From the NCBI RefSeq assembly GCF_029207565.1, contig NZ_JANCMW010000016.1, positions 1 through 64,000 of the forward strand: 64,000 nt of DNA, written 5' to 3'. The DNA comes from Marinobacter iranensis. Its GTDB lineage: Bacteria; Pseudomonadota; Gammaproteobacteria; Pseudomonadales; Oleiphilaceae. The translations under genes and the position numbers were made by a program. The notes under the pieces are model-generated. The model was given only the letters and a program-made list of their open reading frames with translations. It did not search any database and was not told the DNA's origin. Each line of letters starts with the position of its first letter. Position 1 is the stretch's first letter. This document shows, in pieces, positions 1 to 7,534 of the stretch.

Positions 1-1
1 A

Positions 2-67
2 TTCAACGACGGCATTTCGCCGGTTGCGGCTGAGGAAAACCTTAAAATACTGTCCGGGATTAGTTGA
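2..67 (+). CDS. C-terminal end of an unidentified protein, cut by the window edge
   Basis: An open frame enters from the left edge and stops with TGA at 65-67. The visible tail reads FNDGISPVAAEENLKILSGI followed by serine, which has ordinary protein composition. The other two frames close earlier or look non-coding. Only 21 residues are visible, so the family cannot be named. The stop lies about 225 bases before the next gene, leaving room for that gene's own promoter. Confidence 0.35.
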   Translation, partial: FNDGISPVAAEENLKILSGIS

Positions 68-293
68 CCACTACAACAGGCTTATTTCACGGCCCCAGCG
101 CCTCGAACTAACCAGCCATCTATACTCCCCATTGCGCTTCTTCTTATAAGCAGATTCATTTTTGCACACTGGTTTTAGCCCTTGTGCTGACTTTCTCGAA
201 AATGGTCTTCAGCAATCTATTAAGGCTTCTTTCTTTTTAAGGTTAGCAGCCCATCCCGAAAAACATTTATCAACCAAGAGCTATCAAACACCC

Positions 294-1265
294 ATGACAA
301 GAAAGACATTAGGTTTAACCCGGAAACCAATCAAAGACGCCAAACCAGTGGCTGAGGAAGCCGAAGCTATGGTTGAGGTTGAGGCTGATCCGCAAAAACG
401 TTTTTTGAACGGTGTGGCTATCAATCCAGCGCCGGGGATTCGCCTGGAGTCAGGTTCAGAAAAACTCACGGTGCGCGCGATGGATTTGATCACGCCGATC
501 GGAATGGGGCAGCGAGGTTTGATAGTTGCACCGCCGGGGTCGGGAAAATCGACGATCTTAAAAGATATTTGCCAGGCGGTGGGAAAGGCGTATCCCGAGA
601 TTAAACTTTATGCGTTATTGATAGATGAGCGACCCGAAGAGGTCACTGATTTCAAGCGTAGCGTCCCGGCTGAGGTACACGCTTCTTCTTCGGATGAAAG
701 CTATGCTCATCACGTTCGCGTTGCCGATGAGCTTCTTGATATCGCTCGCCAACAAGCTGGCGAGGGTCACAACGTCATGATTGTGATTGACTCTCTCACG
801 AGGCTTTCGCGTGTGCATAATGCGGAGCGAAAGAGCAGCGGTCGTACTATGTCTGGCGGGGTTGATGCTAGAGCGATGGAGATCCCGCGGAGGTTGTTTG
901 GCTCTGCACGAAACCTTGAGAATGGCGGCTCGCTGACCATTCTGGCAACCGTTCTGGTTGATACCGGCAGCCGTATGGACCAGGTTATATTTGAGGAATT
1001 CAAGGGCACGGGGAACATGGAGCTGGTTCTGTCCAGAGAGGTTGCGAATCAGCGCATCTTCCCTGCCCTGGACATTTCGAAAAGCAGTACACGCCGTGAA
1101 GAGCTGCTGTTGGACCCGAAAGATTTAGACAAAATAAGAGCGTTGCGCCGGGCGCTTGGCGGTCTCAAACCGCTAGAGGGCACAAAAAGGCTGGTTGAGC
1201 TGCTTGAGAAGTACCCCACAAATGCCGAGCTTCTCCAAAACATCCCCGGGACGCCCATCGTTTGA
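294..1265 (+). CDS. Rho-like transcription termination ATPase lacking the N-terminal RNA-binding domain
   Basis: The 323-residue protein matches the hexameric motor of transcription terminator Rho. It has a P-loop (APPGSGKST), the catalytic-glutamate region ([11 protein letters not shown]), a Walker B strand ([13 protein letters not shown]), the Q-loop (SGGVDARAM) and the R-loop (FKGTGNMEL), and it keeps an arginine in SSTRREELL where Rho has its arginine finger. Canonical Rho is about 420 residues. Here the helix bundle and cold-shock RNA-binding domain are absent and replaced by a charged tail of about 40 residues. The ATG at 294 is preferred; the frame stays open to 162, but that extension looks non-coding. 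It is probably a paralogue rather than the housekeeping rho. The motor assignment is firm; the cellular role is unknown. Confidence 0.88.
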   Translation: MTRKTLGLTRKPIKDAKPVAEEAEAMVEVEADPQKRFLNGVAINPAPGIRLESGSEKLTVRAMDLITPIGMGQRGLIVAPPGSGKSTILKDICQAVGKAYPEIKLYALLIDERPEEVTDFKRSVPAEVHASSSDESYAHHVRVADELLDIARQQAGEGHNVMIVIDSLTRLSRVHNAERKSSGRTMSGGVDARAMEIPRRLFGSARNLENGGSLTILATVLVDTGSRMDQVIFEEFKGTGNMELVLSREVANQRIFPALDISKSSTRREELLLDPKDLDKIRALRRALGGLKPLEGTKRLVELLEKYPTNAELLQNIPGTPIV

Positions 1266-1412
1266 ATCCGCCCTGCGCGGCTCCAAAATCGCCGAAAAAG
1301 CTCCGCGTTAAATGACAGACGACTATAAAGCGGATTAAGTTCGCAATGCCTCACGGCTTGGCCTAGTCTGGGTGGTCGGGTCGATTTTTGTCCCGTGCCG
1401 AATGAGAAGCCC

Positions 1413-1922
1413 ATGAAAGACGAGATAGCACTGGCTGGCGACACCATCATGAGCGAGTTTGCCAGCTTTAATGACCTTGCCGAGATAGTTGTTGTCGTGA
1501 TCAGGCTTTTGCTGGCCGGGCTTCTTGGCGGCCTTCTGGGTTTTGAACGGGAACAACGGGGAAAGGCTGCCGGGCTACGTACTCATATGCTGGTTTGCAT
1601 GGGCGCAGCCTTGTTCATCCTGATTCCACAGACAGCCGGAATATCCGACTCGGAAATGAGCCGTGTTATCCAGGGTGTTATTACAGGGATCGGTTTTCTG
1701 TGCGCAGGCACCATCATTAACGGGAACGACGAGCAACGTGCCAGCGGGCTGACCACGGCAGCAGGCATCTGGTTTACCGCGGCGATAGGCGTTGCGGTGG
1801 GCCTGGGTCGCGAAGCGACAGCAATAGTATGTACATTGCTGGCTTGGATCGTACTCTACGTGGTGCCGATGATTTCGGGCTCCAGGCGCTCGGATGCAAG
1901 CGAAAAGGATAGTGACAGCTAG
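1413..1922 (+). CDS. MgtC/SapB family inner-membrane protein
   Basis: The protein of about 169 residues is a small polytopic membrane protein of the MgtC/SapB family. Family landmarks are the LLLAGLLGGLLGFEREQRGK segment, the GLRTHMLVCMGAALF helix, the GIGFLCAGTII glycine-rich helix and the LTTAAGIWFTAAIGVAVGLG helix. MgtC proteins act in adaptation to low magnesium and acid stress and modulate the F1Fo ATPase in pathogens; the role in a marine organism is an inference. The frame could begin at GTG 1395, ATG 1413 or ATG 1449; 1413 has a weak GAGA sequence upstream. It runs in the same direction as the Rho-like gene, about 150 bases away, so it may have its own promoter. Confidence 0.85.
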   Translation: MKDEIALAGDTIMSEFASFNDLAEIVVVVIRLLLAGLLGGLLGFEREQRGKAAGLRTHMLVCMGAALFILIPQTAGISDSEMSRVIQGVITGIGFLCAGTIINGNDEQRASGLTTAAGIWFTAAIGVAVGLGREATAIVCTLLAWIVLYVVPMISGSRRSDASEKDSDS

Positions 1923-2075
1923 TATCCCGAAGCGGGAGGAGGCCGGTGCTCATGGACGTAGGAAGGGTCTGCTACATTGCGGCTTCGCCTCCCTTTCGCA
2001 GCCACGCATCCCTCTCCTGTGCGCTACACTCCAGGCAGCAGTTCACCCCTCTAATACCATTACGGGAGGACGACT

Positions 2076-2765
2076 ATGCCGGACTACGAACTCTATTATT
2101 GGGACCTTCCCTTTCGCCGCAATTTTATCCAGCTTTTGCTGGAGGAGGTTCGGGCGGATTATCGGAAGCTGGATGCCAGCGAGGTCTACCCTGACAGCAA
2201 CCTGAGCCTCCATTACCCCGGGATGGCACCACCGTATCTTTACGACTGCAGGGCCCAGCTCTGGTTCGCCCAGATGCCGGCAATTCTCATGCATCTGGCG
2301 AAGGCGTACCATTTTCTTCCCGATGAAGCTGAGCAACACACCCTGGCCCTGAAGGTGATTCTGGACTGCAACGATGTTCTCATGGAAATCACCAACCACA
2401 ATGGCATGGTGATGTGGGAGGAGGACACATGGAAGGAGTTCCGGGCCCATCGTCTGGCCGATTGGATGACCATCTTTGAAAAGACAGGTCAGGCGCATTC
2501 CCTCAAGCCGGAGACGGGCTATCTGCTGGGCACCAGGCTCACGGTGGCCGATATTGCGACTGCTGCACTGTTCGGTTCCCTGGTCCACAGCTTTCCGGAA
2601 CTCGCCAGCGATTTGGAACACCACGCCCCCAGGGTGGCGAACCTCTGCCAACGTATGGAAAGCCGCCCCTCTATAGGTGCTTTTCTGGACAATCAGCGGC
2701 GGGAATTGGGTAACGCTTACTGTGGTGGTCAGATTGAGCAGTCTTTGCGGGACGTCATACGGTAG
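2076..2765 (+). CDS. Glutathione S-transferase family protein
   Basis: The 229-residue protein has the two-part GST fold. An N-terminal thioredoxin-like half begins YELYYWDLPFRRNFIQLLLEE. An all-alpha C-terminal half contains GYLLGTRLTVADIATAALF, the conserved aspartate-bearing helix (N-capping box) of GSTs. The start ATG is preceded by a good ribosome binding site (GGGAGGA, 6 bases away). A TACACT sequence at 2025-2030 could be the -10 element. The substrate cannot be predicted. The next 346 bases hold no clear gene. Confidence 0.85.
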   Translation: MPDYELYYWDLPFRRNFIQLLLEEVRADYRKLDASEVYPDSNLSLHYPGMAPPYLYDCRAQLWFAQMPAILMHLAKAYHFLPDEAEQHTLALKVILDCNDVLMEITNHNGMVMWEEDTWKEFRAHRLADWMTIFEKTGQAHSLKPETGYLLGTRLTVADIATAALFGSLVHSFPELASDLEHHAPRVANLCQRMESRPSIGAFLDNQRRELGNAYCGGQIEQSLRDVIR

Positions 2766-2933
2766 TTCCTGCTTGGAGAGCGCGTTGTCGCCAAGGCGGA
2801 GCCCCTTTTGCCGCTTTGGTTGTTCACAATGGCAAAGTTATTGGAAAACCGGGACACCCATTAGCCAGCCTGATCCAGTTAGACGTCATGCTCAGCCCTT
2901 GCCAGTACCAGTAGTGCATGTAATGGCGAAATA

Positions 2934-2963
2934 TTGATGGATTTGCCGGCAAACCGGTATATC
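2934..2963 (+). promoter_or_regulatory. Possible promoter with a perfect 12-bp palindrome in its spacer
   Basis: In the 2766-3111 gap, TTGATG (2934-2939) and TATATC (2958-2963) are 18 bases apart and could be -35 and -10 elements for the small membrane gene at 3112. The spacer contains TTTGCCGGCAAA (2943-2954), a perfect palindrome placed where a repressor would block polymerase. I see nothing else in this gap. Confidence 0.3.
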
Positions 2964-3111
2964 AGCCTGTCTTTCTGTGAGATGCATCTCGACCACTAGC
3001 CTGATAGGTTGTGTTTGAGTGGTTCGGGTTTGCCGGTGCCAGCGGATGGATCTTCAGACCGGCCAGCCTCGAACGCACTGGCAATCCTGTTCCGTGACCG
3101 AGGAGAAGCAC

Positions 3112-3387
3112 TTGCGCCTTGTTTTGACACTGGTTTTGGTTCTCGCAACCCTCGCGACGGCGGGGTATGCCCACTGGCAGCTATACCGTCAGGTAAAGCC
3201 GCTTCCTCAGCGCTTGCTTGGCCACATACTGTTGGTTTTGGTGGCGGCCAGCTTTGCCTGGGTTATCTCAGGCGTCTACATGCGCGCTGAAGAAGGCGGC
3301 GGTCTGGCGGCCTTTTTAACGGCCTTTGGGGTGGCCCACGCGCCACCGGCCATCGTGCTGTTCCTGAAACAACTGGAAAAGCGATAA
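3112..3387 (+). CDS. Small two-helix membrane protein, unknown function
   Basis: A TTG start at 3112 lies 6 bases after AGGAG (3101-3105) and gives a 91-residue protein. An upstream GTG at 3094 is possible. There are two strongly hydrophobic stretches, LRLVLTLVLVLATLATAGYA at the N-terminus and LLGHILLVLVAASFAWVISG in the middle, then a weaker one near FLTAFGVAHAPPAIVLFL. The pattern fits a small inner-membrane protein with two to three helices. I do not recognise a family. A palindrome-bearing promoter candidate lies about 150 bases upstream. Confidence 0.6.
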   Translation: MRLVLTLVLVLATLATAGYAHWQLYRQVKPLPQRLLGHILLVLVAASFAWVISGVYMRAEEGGGLAAFLTAFGVAHAPPAIVLFLKQLEKR

Positions 3388-3526
3388 AATTTACCACGTG
3401 CTCGAGGTATGAGAAGAATAAGCGGTTGTGTGCGGCAGAATTTCGGTCAGATAGAGAGGCATATACGGCGGCCAAAGCAGATTTTATACGGGAGGTATTG
3501 CGGAGGCTCTGGCTGGTCAGGAACTG

Positions 3527-3554
3527 AAAAGCGGAACAGATCTAATCTACACTG
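3527..3554 (+). promoter_or_regulatory. Shared 27-bp upstream motif, copy 1 (PAS-GGDEF gene)
   Basis: The core reads GCGGAACAGATCTAATCTAC then ACTG, preceded by AAA. Nearly the same sequence occurs at 5175-5201 and 9472-9499, in each case upstream of a rightward gene. TACACT at its end resembles a -10 element. Only this motif, not its flanks, is shared with the other two copies, which points to a conserved promoter or regulator site. Confidence 0.5.
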
Positions 3555-3652
3555 TTGGAGAGAAGGCTCAGCCACACAGGCAGTTTTTCGACAACCTGTT
3601 GGACCGGCTGGGCTATACTTGACCGATATGAATCACCAAATCCCCCTGAACT

Positions 3653-4507
3653 ATGCCCGTTGATCTGAAAGCGCTTTACCCCAAACTGACCAATTTGTTG
3701 CTGGACGCTGTCTTCGTAGTCGATCAGGATGACCAGATCGTCTTTGTGAGCGATGCGTGTGAGGCACTGCTCGGGTATCGTGCCGATGAGCTGGTGGGCA
3801 CGCGGATCACCGACTATGTGCATCCCGATGATCTTGCGGACACACGAGCATCCATTGTTCGAGTTATGGAGGGCCAGCCCCACAACGACTTCTGTAACCG
3901 TTATATCCACAGAGATGGCACTATTGTCTACATCCTCTGGTCTGCCCGTTTATCCGAAGATGACGGTGTGCGAATCGGTGTAGCGCGGGATGTGACGGCC
4001 CTGAGGCAGGCCGAGGAGAAACTGCGTTTCCTCGCCCATCACGACCCATTGACAGGGCTTACCAACCGATCATTGTTCCATGATCGACTCGAGTCGGCCA
4101 TGCGCGTAGCCCATCGTCACCAGAGCAGTCTGGCTTTGCTGTTTCTGGATCTCAACGACTTCAAGCACATCAATGATACCCATGGACATGCCATGGGTGA
4201 TCGGGTGCTCTGCGTGATTGCCGGGCGGCTGGAAGGCTGTGTTCGAGACACGGACACGGTGGCCCGGATGGGTGGCGATGAATTCACTGTGTTGTTGACC
4301 GACATCCAGTCGGCGGAAACCGTTTCCAAAAAGGTGGAGCAAATCATCGCAGCCGTCACCGCGCCCTTGGGTGCCGAATTCGGCAATATCAAAACGCCGT
4401 CCTGCAGTATCGGCGTGGCCTGTTATCCAGCGGACGGGGAGGACGCCGACACCCTGTTGAACCATGCTGATGACAACATGTACCGGCTGAAACGGCGACG
4501 TACGTAA
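3653..4507 (+). CDS. PAS-GGDEF diguanylate cyclase
   Basis: The 284-residue soluble protein makes cyclic di-GMP from two GTP. A PAS sensor domain spans about residues 12-115 (LLLDAVFVVDQDDQIVFVSD onward). The GGDEF domain starts near HHDPLTGLTNR at 129 and has an intact catalytic GGDEF at 207-211. The inhibitory I-site RDTD at 198-201 stands exactly five residues before it, so product feedback is expected. There is no transmembrane segment, so the PAS domain probably senses a cytoplasmic signal. There is no EAL domain. The start ATG lacks a strong ribosome binding site. A 27-bp motif shared with the DUF1330 locus lies about 100 bases upstream. Confidence 0.92.
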   Translation: MPVDLKALYPKLTNLLLDAVFVVDQDDQIVFVSDACEALLGYRADELVGTRITDYVHPDDLADTRASIVRVMEGQPHNDFCNRYIHRDGTIVYILWSARLSEDDGVRIGVARDVTALRQAEEKLRFLAHHDPLTGLTNRSLFHDRLESAMRVAHRHQSSLALLFLDLNDFKHINDTHGHAMGDRVLCVIAGRLEGCVRDTDTVARMGGDEFTVLLTDIQSAETVSKKVEQIIAAVTAPLGAEFGNIKTPSCSIGVACYPADGEDADTLLNHADDNMYRLKRRRT

Positions 4508-4621
4508 TCCTGACTGACGAGCTGCACCGGGGTAAGTCCATAGCCTCTGAAGCTGCAAAGAAAGTGCTCGATTATGGTTTTGAGAAACCGGGACAGCTCT
4601 ATTTTGTGAATCCGCAACCCT

Positions 4622-5161
4622 ATGAGTTCAGCAAACCCTGGAAAGTACCTCAGAAACAACCTCGGCCAGAGTTTTCTGGCCTCCCCTTTCCAGGCCCCGG
4701 TGAAGGCCTGGGCACTGGTGCCAGTGTTTGCAATCATAGCGGTGTCCGTTGGTTTCGGTGCCGGTTTGTTTCGATTCGGGTGGCTGGATTCGCCAATCAC
4801 TCCCGTGCTCCCCATCCTATTGTTTGTGTTCCCGTCGCTGCTCGAAGAGGCTTTCTTCAGGGGTGTACTGATACCGCGAAACATATCGGCGTCTGGGCAC
4901 GTAAAGGCTGCCTGGAGTGTGGCCATCAGCACACTGGTATTCGTTGTGTGGCATCCACTCAATGCGCTGGCGTTTAACCCCACGGCTATTCCTCTTTTCC
5001 TGGATCCGTGGTTTCTGGTTATCGTATGCGCTATGGGGGTTACCTGTGGCTACGCTTATGTGCTTTCCCGGTCTATCTGGGTACCGGTGATCATTCACTG
5101 GGCTGCGGTGACGGTTTGGGTGCTTTTTCTTGGCGGCAGAAATCTTGTGCTGGAGTTGTAG
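4622..5161 (+). CDS. CPBP family intramembrane glutamic endopeptidase
   Basis: The 179-residue polytopic membrane protein carries the CPBP (CAAX protease / bacteriocin-processing) motifs. These are paired glutamates followed by an arginine in SLLEEAFFRGVL (about residues 72-83), a histidine in LVFVVWHPLN, and a second histidine in VPVIIHWAAV near the C-terminus. These glutamates and histidines form the active site of Rce1-type membrane proteases. The natural substrate is unknown; there is no bacteriocin gene nearby. A DUF1330 gene follows 71 bases downstream with its own promoter-like motif. A short remnant of this gene (around 4763-4791) reappears at 9425-9452. Confidence 0.8.
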   Translation: MSSANPGKYLRNNLGQSFLASPFQAPVKAWALVPVFAIIAVSVGFGAGLFRFGWLDSPITPVLPILLFVFPSLLEEAFFRGVLIPRNISASGHVKAAWSVAISTLVFVVWHPLNALAFNPTAIPLFLDPWFLVIVCAMGVTCGYAYVLSRSIWVPVIIHWAAVTVWVLFLGGRNLVLEL

Positions 5162-5174
5162 CCTTTTGCCCGAG

Positions 5175-5201
5175 AAAGCGGAACAAATCTACTCTACACT
5201 G
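5175..5201 (+). promoter_or_regulatory. Shared 27-bp upstream motif, copy 2 (DUF1330 gene)
   Basis: AAAGCGGAACAAATCTACTC followed by TACACTG lies about 30 bases before the DUF1330 start. It differs from the copies at 3527 and 9472 by only one to three bases. TACACT is a plausible -10 element; no good -35 is seen at the usual distance, so an activator or alternative sigma factor is possible. Confidence 0.5.
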
Positions 5202-5232
5202 CTGATTGCCCTGAGCCCCTGAGAGGACAAAA

Positions 5233-5523
5233 ATGACAGCCTACGTAATCGGCCAGATCACCGTTAAAGACCCAGAAAAATGGGCGGAATACCGCAGCCA
5301 AGTTCCCGAAACACTGGCGCCTTGGGGTGCCGAACTGGTACTCCGCGGCACGCGGGCAACAGTGCTGAGCGGGCAACACCCTCACACGGATACCGTGGTT
5401 ATCAAATTCCCGAACATGGAGGCCGTGGTTGAATGGCACAACTCCGCCTCGTATCAGGCACTGGTCCCTCTGCGTATACAGGCAGCAGAGGTCGATTTGG
5501 TCAGCTATGAAGCCGATTCTTAG
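5233..5523 (+). CDS. DUF1330 family protein (dimeric alpha/beta barrel)
   Basis: The 96-residue protein has the typical DUF1330 start, MTAYVIGQITVKDPEKWAEY, then PWGAELVLRG, the HTDTVVIKFPNMEAVVEWHN strand-helix and a final SYQALVPLR. It belongs to the ferredoxin-like dimeric alpha-beta barrels. Biochemical function is not established for most members. GAGAGGA stands 5 bases before the ATG. The first 117 coding bases and about 70 bases upstream are repeated in degraded form at 9456-9647. Confidence 0.85.
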   Translation: MTAYVIGQITVKDPEKWAEYRSQVPETLAPWGAELVLRGTRATVLSGQHPHTDTVVIKFPNMEAVVEWHNSASYQALVPLRIQAAEVDLVSYEADS

Positions 5524-5565
5524 AGGGCAAGAAGCACTGATTCACTCTGGCAGCAGGTCTCTTGA

Positions 5566-6018
5566 ATGAATACGGATATCTCGATCCAGAAAGGAACACC
5601 TGAACACCTATCTGCTATACACGACCTCGTCCTGGAATGGGGTTACTCCGCCAACGAGTCTCAGACTGGAGCCTGGCTTGAGGCGCTGCTGGCATCGCCG
5701 AACCATCAGGTATTTGTGGCCGTTTCAAATGCCTCAGTGGTTGGGTGGGCCGTCGCAGAAAGGCGTATTTCTCTCGGCGAGCTGTTTACGTCCGAAATCA
5801 CTGGGCTGGTTGTGAGCACCCGTGCCCGACGGGCCGGTGTCGGGAGGTTGCTCGTTCAGGCTGTTGAGGACTGGTCCCGCACCAAGGGGCTCTCACGGGT
5901 TGTGGTGCGATCCAATGTAAGTCGTTCGGAGTCCCATGGGTTTTATCCGTCTATCGGTTTTGAGCTTACCAAGACGGCCCATGTTTATATAAAAGATCTT
6001 GAAGGGTCCACGCTATGA
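5566..6018 (+). CDS. GNAT family N-acetyltransferase
   Basis: The 150-residue protein has the acetyl-CoA-binding GNAT core: the strand GELFTSEITGLVVSTRARRA followed by GVGRLLVQAVEDWSRTKGLS, which is the pyrophosphate-binding R/Q-x-x-G-x-G/A loop and helix. The ending HGFYPSIGFELTKTAHVYIK is the usual C-terminal strand pair. The acceptor substrate is not predictable. Its stop overlaps the start of a 49-codon open frame by four bases (ATGA), which suggests translational coupling. Confidence 0.85.
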   Translation: MNTDISIQKGTPEHLSAIHDLVLEWGYSANESQTGAWLEALLASPNHQVFVAVSNASVVGWAVAERRISLGELFTSEITGLVVSTRARRAGVGRLLVQAVEDWSRTKGLSRVVVRSNVSRSESHGFYPSIGFELTKTAHVYIKDLEGSTL

Positions 6019-6164
6019 AATGGTTCTTCAGCTACCTGGTATCGCTTTACTTTCTCTGGCGGGCCATTGATCTTGAGGCGATGGTGGCGAAGGAATGGGC
6101 AGCCCTGGCGTTCGATGCCGCTCTCCGGGCCAGAAAATCAACTGTTAATGGGGCGTTGGTTTAG
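6015..6164 (+). CDS. Possible 49-residue protein translationally coupled to the GNAT gene
   Basis: ATG at 6015 overlaps the GNAT stop codon in an ATGA arrangement. The frame encodes MKWFFSYLVSLYFLWRAIDL, a short aromatic hydrophobic segment, then an amphipathic stretch (EAMVAKEWAALAFDAALRAR), and ends with TAG at 6162-6164. The stop coincides by four bases with the end of the converging cupin gene. The composition would suit a small membrane-associated peptide. No family is recognised and it could be spurious. Confidence 0.35.
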   Translation: MKWFFSYLVSLYFLWRAIDLEAMVAKEWAALAFDAALRARKSTVNGALV

Positions 6165-6847
6165 AGGTTTCCAACGCGATGCAGCACACTGGGCCTCAGA
6201 TGACGCCGCTTGACCCAAACAGTCGCGGCTCCTGGTCCCACAACCAGTCTCGCGTAATCGTCGGGGGGGAGTCTCAGCCAGGATTGAGGTTCGTAGTCTT
6301 CGCCGTCAACGGTGAGTGTCCCATCAACCACCAGCATTTCGAAGCCCCCGGGGTCCCCTATCCTGACCGACGCCCCGGGCGCTATGGTTTCAAGTTGAAC
6401 TGTCTCCCGCTCATCTTCGAACAAGGGTGAGACGGCAACATCCGGCCTCTCGGGATCGGTTATGCGGCCGATTCTGTTCGTATCGATCCTGACGAACGTG
6501 CGATCGGCAGGATCAAACTGGTGCAGTTTCACGAACATCAGGCAGCCTTGCTCAGCCCCGGGGGTATGGCGGGACGTCGGCGGGTTGCGCACGTAGGTTC
6601 CCGCCGGATAATCGCCATGCTCGTCCTGGAAAACCCCATGCAGAATCAGAAACTCTTCACCGCCGTCATGGGTGTGGGGTGAGAATGCACTGCCCTTCGC
6701 GTAGCGCACCAGGGAGGTGGCTCGCGCCACCTCGTCTCCAATCCGGTCGAGCATCCGCCGGTCGACACCGGCCATGGGGGACGGAATCCAGTCCTGGCGC
6801 GCTCCGTGAACCACTGCGCGTTGGTTGAAGTCCGCATTGATCAGCAT
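6161..6847 (-). CDS. ChrR-type cupin domain protein
   Basis: The protein of about 228 residues resembles the metal-binding cupin half of ChrR anti-sigma factors and stand-alone homologues. The first cupin contains SLVRYAKGSAFSPHTHDGGE, with histidines and glutamate suited to metal binding, followed by GVFQDEHGDYPAGTYVRNPP. A second, more degenerate cupin repeat follows (ETIAPGASVRIGDPGGFEML). The zinc-binding anti-sigma domain of true ChrR is absent, so an enzyme or sensor role is as likely as sigma control. The ATG at 6847 is preferred over a TTG 18 bases upstream. It lies downstream of a GFA-family gene on the same strand, with 40 bases between them. Confidence 0.75.
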   Translation of the reverse strand: MLINADFNQRAVVHGARQDWIPSPMAGVDRRMLDRIGDEVARATSLVRYAKGSAFSPHTHDGGEEFLILHGVFQDEHGDYPAGTYVRNPPTSRHTPGAEQGCLMFVKLHQFDPADRTFVRIDTNRIGRITDPERPDVAVSPLFEDERETVQLETIAPGASVRIGDPGGFEMLVVDGTLTVDGEDYEPQSWLRLPPDDYARLVVGPGAATVWVKRRHLRPSVLHRVGNL

Positions 6848-6887
6848 CGGATGCCGTTTCCCCAACCGGTCGCGAAATCCAGACTAT

Positions 6888-7325
6888 TCACATGGAAGGC
6901 GGCCAGACAAAGTCGGGCCGCAGCCCCGCATAAACGGGACGACCATCATCAGGACGAGGCGCGCCCGTGGACTCGTCAAAAAACGCATGGTAAGTCGGGG
7001 GCAGGCTCTCCGGATCGTGCCCCATAAGGTTCGGAACAATTGCGCGGATTCGTCTTTGCTTGTCATCCAGCATGATGGGTGTGCCACAGGTTGCGCAGGT
7101 ACACAGCTCGAGTGGTCCATCCGGATTCTGATCGTTGAAAGGTTGTCGGTCCAGGCCTTCCAGATTGTCCACTGTCAGGTCACGGTGGTTGAAGAAGACG
7201 ACATGGGTCGACTCTTGCCCGGTGACACGTTTACAAACAGAACAATGGCAGGTGTGGTTGTCTATCGGATCATTACTTGAATGGGTGTGGATATGCCCAC
7301 AACCCCCGGCATATTTCTTTGACAT
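6888..7325 (-). CDS. GFA family (CENP-V/GFA) zinc-binding protein
   Basis: The 145-residue protein shows the zinc-binding pattern of the glutathione-dependent formaldehyde-activating fold: YAGGCGHIHTH near the start, CHCSVCKRVTG at about 26-36 and CTCATCGTPI at about 74-83. Most members have unknown substrates and few truly act on S-hydroxymethyl-glutathione. AGGGGA precedes the ATG. The cupin gene follows on the same strand after 40 bases, so the two may form an operon. Confidence 0.82.
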   Translation of the reverse strand: MSKKYAGGCGHIHTHSSNDPIDNHTCHCSVCKRVTGQESTHVVFFNHRDLTVDNLEGLDRQPFNDQNPDGPLELCTCATCGTPIMLDDKQRRIRAIVPNLMGHDPESLPPTYHAFFDESTGAPRPDDGRPVYAGLRPDFVWPPSM

Positions 7326-7534
7326 GGCTCATTCCCCTCTTGTTGAGGTTATACGCCGTGGATCCCCGGAAAGGGATCCTGAAGCTCAAAGTATGGAACC
7401 TTGCAGCGTATGCCACAAGGGCCGTTAAGACCGGGATTCAAAAAAACCGGGTTGATAGCGATGACTTTATTCGTTGAGAAAAGAATTGGTTCTATACTCA
7501 TTGTTCACAACCTACAGTCAATCGGGAGATCGCG

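Noticed and set aside
1894-2205. Open frames between MgtC and the GST gene
   Set aside because: They overlap the end of MgtC and the start of the well-supported GST with low-quality composition and no ribosome binding site.
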